From: Kipferlia bialata
Taxonomy: Eukaryota; Fornicata
NCBI GenBank assembly: GCA_003568945.1
Contig: BDIP01000359.1
Coordinates: 1 to 20,698 of the forward strand
Reading direction: 5' to 3'
DNA: 20,698 nt
Below the pieces are notes generated by a model. That model was given only the letters and a program-made list of their open reading frames with translations, was not told the DNA's origin and searched no databases. This document shows, piece by piece, positions 15,501 through 20,698 of this stretch (its first letter is position 1; every line of letters starts with the position of its first letter). A program made the position numbers and the translations under genes.

Positions 15501-17838
15501 GGCTATGCCGAATCTTTCTCTCACCCTCAGCTGCTGCTGACAAGTCTGCATACATCATCGCTGACCTGTATCACCTCCCAACGGGGGACCTGTACTTCCC
15601 ATCCAAGACAATTGAGGTGAGAGGCATAGTTCTACTTACTGTAGCACGTAATGTGAACACTATATCCCCCTTACCCCAGGCCACCCTGAAGTGCTCTGCC
15701 CAGTTGGTGTCCTCGTGTCTATCTGAGGCCAGGATCAGACACCTGGATGAAGTGAGGTGGGGGGTGCTACTACACAACACGTGTCTTCATGGTATCTGAC
15801 AGTTTCCTTGTAATCCCGTCCCACCGTGTATAAGTAAGCCTCTCACCCCAGTGCCCCTGGCGTGACTGCCTTTGTACACAGGATGCTGCCTGCCCTGAGT
15901 GCAGAGGCCTCACAGTACATAGACACATACTTTGGGGGTGCCCGGAAGGATGACATACTAGGCCACCAGAGGGTCATGCTCAGACAGAGGATGCGGCAGA
16001 TCACACCGACAGAGGTGGGGAGAGGCTCTGTTTCCCCTATATGCCTATGTATATGCAGCGACTCTATACCTCTCTCACCCCTCAGGCCTATGAGATGGAG
16101 CCTGACCTCTCCGACCTCTACCTCCACTACACTGGGCCTCTCAAGCCGGTGGTGCAGGTACGTGTATATGTGTTTCTGCCCACACTAGTTGGTAATCTAC
16201 TGTTGCTTCCTGTTCCCCTCACCCCCAGTACAAGTACAAGCCTGCTGTGCGTGACCCTACTGTCAAGAGTGCCCGGACCAGTATGAGGGGGGACGTGGCG
16301 AGGTGGGGGTTGTGTGGTATATGAGTCAAAGGGACATCACCCTATGATGCTATTGTTACATCTGTTATGTCAATGATACTGTACTGACCTACAGAGAGGG
16401 CTACCCCTCCGTTGATGACTATGTGATTGAGGGTCTAGACGAGGAGGAACTGGCCGAGAGGGCAGAGGAGATACACGGGTGGGGGGAGTGCTGCAGCTAC
16501 CTCGCGTTCTGATCCACAATACTCTTGTGATATTTCGCCATTTGATTTCTATATATATACGATATATACCCCACTGTGCATATCACCTACTCCAGGTCTG
16601 TCTACTCCCACGAGGAGGGACAGCGGACACCCAAGTCCCCGGCCACACCAACCGACCCATCACAGAGGTTCGGCATGTAGCATCTTATGTCAATGAGTAT
16701 CAGTTTCTATTACTGCTGAACTTACAACCACTCACCCTCAGGAAGGGCATCCCTACAGCTGCAGGGGAGGGCGGATGGATGCACAGGGTATGTCAGACAT
16801 ATACTTGTGTGTAGTGTCCCAATCCATATGGGTTTGACTTTGAATTGGCATCCGGGATCCGTAGTAATTCCCTGTTAAGACAGTCGATCCTACTGACACT
16901 ACACCTCCTTCGTATACCTCGCTTTCTCACCTCTCAGGATGTGGGCAAGTATGCAGGAACCAAGAGCACCTCAGGTACCTACATTTATTTGTTGCAGTGA
17001 AGAGTTTTATGATGATGAAATCTCTGCTATTGTACCATCACCATTATTTCTCTTCACCTATATTCACCCAACAGGCTCCACTAGGAGACAAAAGGGTACC
17101 GCTAGGACAGGTGGGTGCAACCCTTCCATTATCATCACACCTTAACTCTCACTGTTCTCTCTTTCGGAACCTCATTCCACTGACCCTTCAGCTCGCAAGA
17201 GAACTCCAAAGAAGACCACACCCACTCGTGGCAGACGACCAGTCGACGCAGAGACGGTATGTTCTCATGTTCCAATTATGATCTGTATTATGGTTGTTGC
17301 ATATACCCTCACCCCCAGGCCTCCAAGAAGCAGGGCGCTAGAGAGCACTGGCTGGGGCTACTAGCCATCCTGCGTAAGGAGGTTGATGCCATAGGTGCGT
17401 GTTCTCCTACTGACTCTCTCTATGTGAATCCATCTATTAGTGTATTATGCCTCCTGCCAACCCCAGACCCCCGTCTTGACGACATTGCCCAGATTGTGCC
17501 CCCTGGCTACCCTGCACCCCTATTGGGCCCTTTAAGAGAGGGGTACACAGCTGCTACGCTAAGATGGAATGGAGGCAGATGGAGGGTATGTGCATGTACT
17601 CACACGGTCATAAGTAGCATCACACATAGACATGCAGATACCACCCTCACCCCAGAGCAAGTTGTCTGTGTATAGGCTAAGGGGTGCCCTGTTGGAGTGG
17701 GTTCTCAAGTCTCTGCTGGGTGTGCCCTTGCCGGTGTGGGAGGCACCCAGTAAGGCAGGCACCCTGTCACAGGTGGTCAGTGTAGACATGGACAGTATGG
17801 AGGCAGAGGGGACACTGGACCAGGGGGAAGGGTCGTGA
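12529..17838 (+). CDS. AT-hook, coiled-coil protein of 920 residues (likely nuclear)
   Basis: 26 exons: 12529-13176, 13347-13415, 13493-13640, 13773-13802, 13960-14011, 14100-14155, 14240-14294, 14475-14550, 14613-14648, 14724-14801, 14945-15010, 15095-15353, 15531-15616, 15680-15756, 15852-16014, 16086-16157, 16229-16302, 16395-16478, 16596-16667, 16742-16787, 16938-16974, 17075-17110, 17192-17256, 17319-17394, 17467-17585, 17656-17838. Every phase agrees, with one stop at the end. The start is the first ATG in the long exon's frame and is the least certain point. Residues 1-165 are Ser/Thr/Pro-rich. Two AT-hooks follow (GRGRGRPRK 171-179, PKPRGRPRG 189-197), a minor-groove binding motif. 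A short coiled coil (VVLEEQ, RRVQQLEAQ), a Pro/Ala linker and a longer coiled coil rich in Lys/Glu/Arg come next. A less charged region (AYIIADLYHLPTGDLYFPSK) and a third basic patch (TRGRRP) lead to a helical C-terminus (YRLRGALLEWVLKSLL). A chromatin or chromosome role is inferred from the AT-hooks only; I do not recognise the family. Confidence 0.83.
13150..13278 (+). repeat. Duplicated end of gene D exon 1
   Basis: The last 27 bases of exon 1 (KRLVVLEEQ) at 13150-13176 recur exactly at 13252-13278 and are followed by GTGAGG. This is one of only two exon-edge copies seen in gene D. Confidence 0.88.
13836..13890 (+). repeat. 9-bp minisatellite (GTATATGGT-type) in intron 4 of gene D
   Basis: About five to six units of a 9-base repeat, drifting to GTATATGAT and GTATATGCT at the right end. 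It contains many GTATAT donor-like sites. Confidence 0.85.
15326..15451 (+). repeat. Duplicated end of gene D exon 12
   Basis: The exon end (EGMEERAEW plus one base, 15326-15353) recurs at 15422-15450 with a single synonymous change (GAG/GAA) and a GTGAGG donor. TA-rich sequence lies between. Confidence 0.87.
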
Positions 17839-17985
17839 TGGGTCGTAAATAGACACCCCAATGTAGATTCATATCCAGCGTCGACAATGAATTGTAATGG
17901 AATGTCGACACGCATAATCTCAGCTGGTTCCATAAGATCTATTGGGGTTCTCTCTCTACTCTACAACTGATTACACTACACACGG
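17839..17985. other. Tight convergent gap between genes D and E
   Basis: The two stop codons face each other across 147 bases. I see nothing else in it, no palindrome cluster of the kind found between A and B, and no exon-edge copies. Confidence 0.6.
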
Positions 17986-20698
17986 CTACCGATCCAGCTC
18001 CCCCAGGTCCCTAAGCTTCTTCTTCAGCTGGTCGACCTGGCATGAGACTACTGTCATATTATATATACCGATTGTCTTACACATCGAGCACACCCACCTG
18101 CTGCTGTGACTCTTCCAGCTTCTTCTGGGTGAACCTCCTCTTCAGAATGTCCTGTCTACGCCGGACAGGGGCCTGGTGGTCAGAGGGCGAGTACCACAAT
18201 AGCTACAGGTACCATACATTCAAGCATCAATAAGGAGTGAGAGGTTGGATCTCAAATATCCTAAACACTGCCCACCTCCTCCAGCCTCCTGAGCTCATCG
18301 TTGTACTGCAGGATACCCCTGTTGGCACTGGGGTTAAGAGGGGAAAGAGTGGTGAGGGAACAACACGGAGTAATTATACAATAGGAGTGCAACAGAGCAG
18401 ATCAAAAACACACCTGGCCAGGTCCGACTCCAGTCTCGCCACCATCTGTGCCCTGGGACCAGACCCCAGACGAGAGGCACCAGCACCAGACGGGCCTGGG
18501 GGGTCAGTATAATCATTATTCTATAATCAGGATATTGACATAGAGATATCACTACATATATCACTACTATACTCACTCTGGTCCCCTATGATGCCTAGCC
18601 CCCCCTTGGACTCCCTGCCTGCATTCCCCCTGGACCCAGGCACGTGCTGCCTCTCCTGCTCCCACTCGGCATCGGCAGCAGACACCCTGGGGTCAGGAAG
18701 TGGAGGGAGATATACATATGAGTGATATGAAACCCACCTAGCGAGGGCCTCTGCCTGTGCACTGCGGGTGGTCCTGGTGGAGGGGGGTCTGGGTCAGAGG
18801 GGGTGGACACATACACAACACTCACAACGACTGTCTATATGATCACTATACATCACCCATGGTCCCTATCTATACCCTGTACCTATAGTCATTGGGGTCT
18901 GATGCACCCACTGCAAAGGGGGCTGGCTTGCGTCTGGCCTGGGCAGCCTCCATACGGGCCTGGGGGTAAGTGGGGGATATACACACGATATAGTACCATA
19001 CCATAGTCAGGTCCATATCATACGCATATACCTTCTCCTCATTCTCCTTGGCCTGCCTCATTCTCTCCAGCTGGGCGTTGCGGTCTGGGGGTGAGGGTAT
19101 CGGAAGAGGGGATATGTGGTCGACATCCATCTATACTACAAAGGACGGTTCAAGTCCCCATGACTTGTGTCAACCAGTATACCCACCTTGCCTAGCCTGC
19201 TCATATGGGTCTAGGGGCTCAGCCACAGCAGAGGCAGCGGCAGGGGCCTGACGTGAGTAAGGCAGCCAGAGCAAAACTCAATGCCAGTACAACACTTGAT
19301 GTGTCACTGCCCACTCATACCTGGTAGGAAGGGGGAGCTGCCTCTGCTGGGCCTGGTCCACCCATGCCACCCATACCTGCCATCTTGGCGTTGATGGCCT
19401 AGGGGGTGAGGAGCATGGTGGGGTATGTGGGTAGGGTAATTTATGTATAAAATCCATACGGCATATATACATCACTCTCTGCCACGTCAACCCATGTATC
19501 ATACCTCAATCTGTGCATCCAGGGCAGCCTGTCTCTCAGACTGGGCTGTCCTAGACACCTGGTGGGTAAGTGAGGGGGTAGAGGGCAGGAATGCGTGGGG
19601 GAGATGTTGCGATGAGTTCATGTATATATACATCTGTCATACCGGCTGTGGCTTGGGTGGGGCATGCTTCATCATGGCAGCCTTCCTGGCCTCCATGAAC
19701 TCCTGGGGTAAGGGAAGGGTATAAATACATACATATACAGACTAGAACATACATATACAGACTAGAACATATATACATATCCCACCTCGAATGACATTGG
19801 CCTGTCCACGCCGGGCTCCCCAGCATCCCCCGTGGCAGGCTCTGCCCTAGGGGGAGAGGCCTGTCTCTCTCTCTCTCTGTCCCTAGGTGGGGTTGGAGAC
19901 CTAGGGGTGTCTCTGCGGTACGACTGGGAGGTGACTCTCTCCCTCTCCCTCTCCTTCTCCAGGTCTCTCTCTCTGGCCTTCTCCCTGTCGACCTCTCTCC
20001 TCCTCTCTCTCTCCCTCGCATTCTCCTCTGGGGGTCAGACAAAACGCAACAGAAGACAGGTAAGTAGAATTGCCTATACATACATACCCTCCTCTCTCTC
20101 CTTGCGGCGCTGGAGCTCCCTCTCCCTCTCTCGCTGGAGGTCCTCGAGTCTCTCTCTCTCCCGCTGCTTCTCTCTCTCCCTCTCTCTCTCCCTGTCATTC
20201 CCTCTGTCCCTCTCATCAGCACCTCCATAGTTGAAGGACATGTCGTGGTTGCCCCTAGGCCCCCCTCTCCTTACAGGCTCAGGGGGTGCATACCTACCAG
20301 AGTCTCTCTCTCTGTCTCCACCCCGACCCCTACTGTCTCTGTCTCTGTCTCTGACCCCACTGCCACTCCCTCCGTAGTTGAACCCCACCCCCCCACTCTC
20401 TGCATTGTGGTTCTGGTGGGTGTGTCTGTCGGAGGGTCTGTCTCTGTCCCTGCTCATACCGGGGGAGTCAGCGCCACCTGGGCGTGAGGGGGTGGGGGGA
20501 GGACGGCATGGAGTTGTGTATCCACAATATACATGACCAACCTATGATATTACATCCTTGTACCCACCTGTCCGCCTAAGCGTGTCCTTGAGTTCTCTGA
20601 TCTGGGTCTCAGCTGACTGCAGCTTCATGTTCAGCTGGGGGTGAGGGGTGGAGCACGAGTAGGGGGGGGGGGGGGGGACTGAACCGGTATTGAAAACA
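17986..20698 (-). CDS. Coiled-coil, Arg/Asp/Glu-rich protein, 5' end outside window
   Basis: Exons in transcript order: 20634-20568, 20477-20088, 20027-19786, 19702-19643, 19558-19505, 19398-19321, 19247-19187, 19084-19032, 18959-18883, 18773-18738, 18686-18577, 18495-18414, 18327-18276, 18172-18098 and 18036-17986 (stop TAG). All phases agree and give 495 residues. The first exon is a coiled-coil heptad stretch (LQSAETQIRELKDTLRR). The second holds alternating charged Arg-Asp/Arg-Glu runs with two FNYGG motifs. The third continues the charge pattern and adds SPTPPRDRERER. Then come helical segments with MEARKAAMMKH, a Gly/Met/Pro linker (MAGMGGMGGPGPAEA) and several Lys/Glu/Gln coiled-coil pieces (LERMRQAKENEEK, QKKLEESQQQ, VDQLKKKLRDLGELDR). 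Such mixed-charge domains occur in RNA-processing factors and in cytoskeletal coiled-coil proteins, and the sequence does not decide between them. A G16 run at 20662-20677 lies in the intron at the window's edge. Confidence 0.8.
20662..20677 (+). repeat. G16 homopolymer
   Basis: Sixteen G in an intron of gene E, 21 bases from the right end of the window. Confidence 0.9.

Noticed and set aside
15082-15558. Minus-strand open frame of 158 codons
   Set aside because: It covers gene D exons 12-13 and their intron in antisense, with microsatellite-derived residues in the middle.

Overview
The window reads as nuclear DNA of an intron-rich unicellular eukaryote. Five protein-coding genes can be followed exon by exon. 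Introns are short, open with GTATAT, GTATGT, GTGGGT or GTGAGT, and close with a compact motif of the form CTNAC-CCCC-AG, in which a branch-point-like CTNAC lies only a few bases before the acceptor AG. A branch site fused to the 3' splice site is known from Giardia and Trichomonas introns, so I infer a metamonad, most likely an intron-rich fornicate of the Kipferlia/Carpediemonas kind. The species is an inference. I see no virus-like or LTR element, no transposase and no RNA gene.

Layout: (A) 1-2681, plus strand, the 3' part of a kelch-repeat protein gene; (intergenic) 2682-4412, a gap between two convergent genes whose middle is packed with about thirty short, near-perfect palindromes; (B) 6683-4413, minus strand, a small multi-pass membrane protein with a Cys-rich tail; (C) 12339-6879, minus strand, a 20-exon gene of unknown function; (head-to-head interval) 12340-12528, with G21, G14 and C23 runs; (D) 12529-17838, plus strand, a 26-exon, 920-residue AT-hook/coiled-coil protein; (E) 20634-17986, minus strand, a coiled-coil, Arg/Glu/Asp-rich protein that continues past the right edge. 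For C, D and E all codon phases at the junctions agree across every exon I list. A agrees except at its first junction. B agrees if its ninth exon is given an acceptor at 4729.

The main oddity is in the introns. In genes A, B and C nearly every intron carries extra partial copies of the neighbouring exon edge together with its splice site, separated by TA, GA or CT microsatellites. Examples are four 22-nt microexons in tandem at 8047-8344, three copies of one exon end at 7002-7296, four copies of one exon start at 7303-7688 and five copies of one exon end at 1032-1451. Genes D and E have almost none. In several copy sets the differences are wholly or mostly synonymous, which is unexpected for dead intronic fragments. 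The copies may therefore serve as alternative exon edges, or may have done so recently. This exon-edge copying and the palindrome field are the two candidates for something undescribed.
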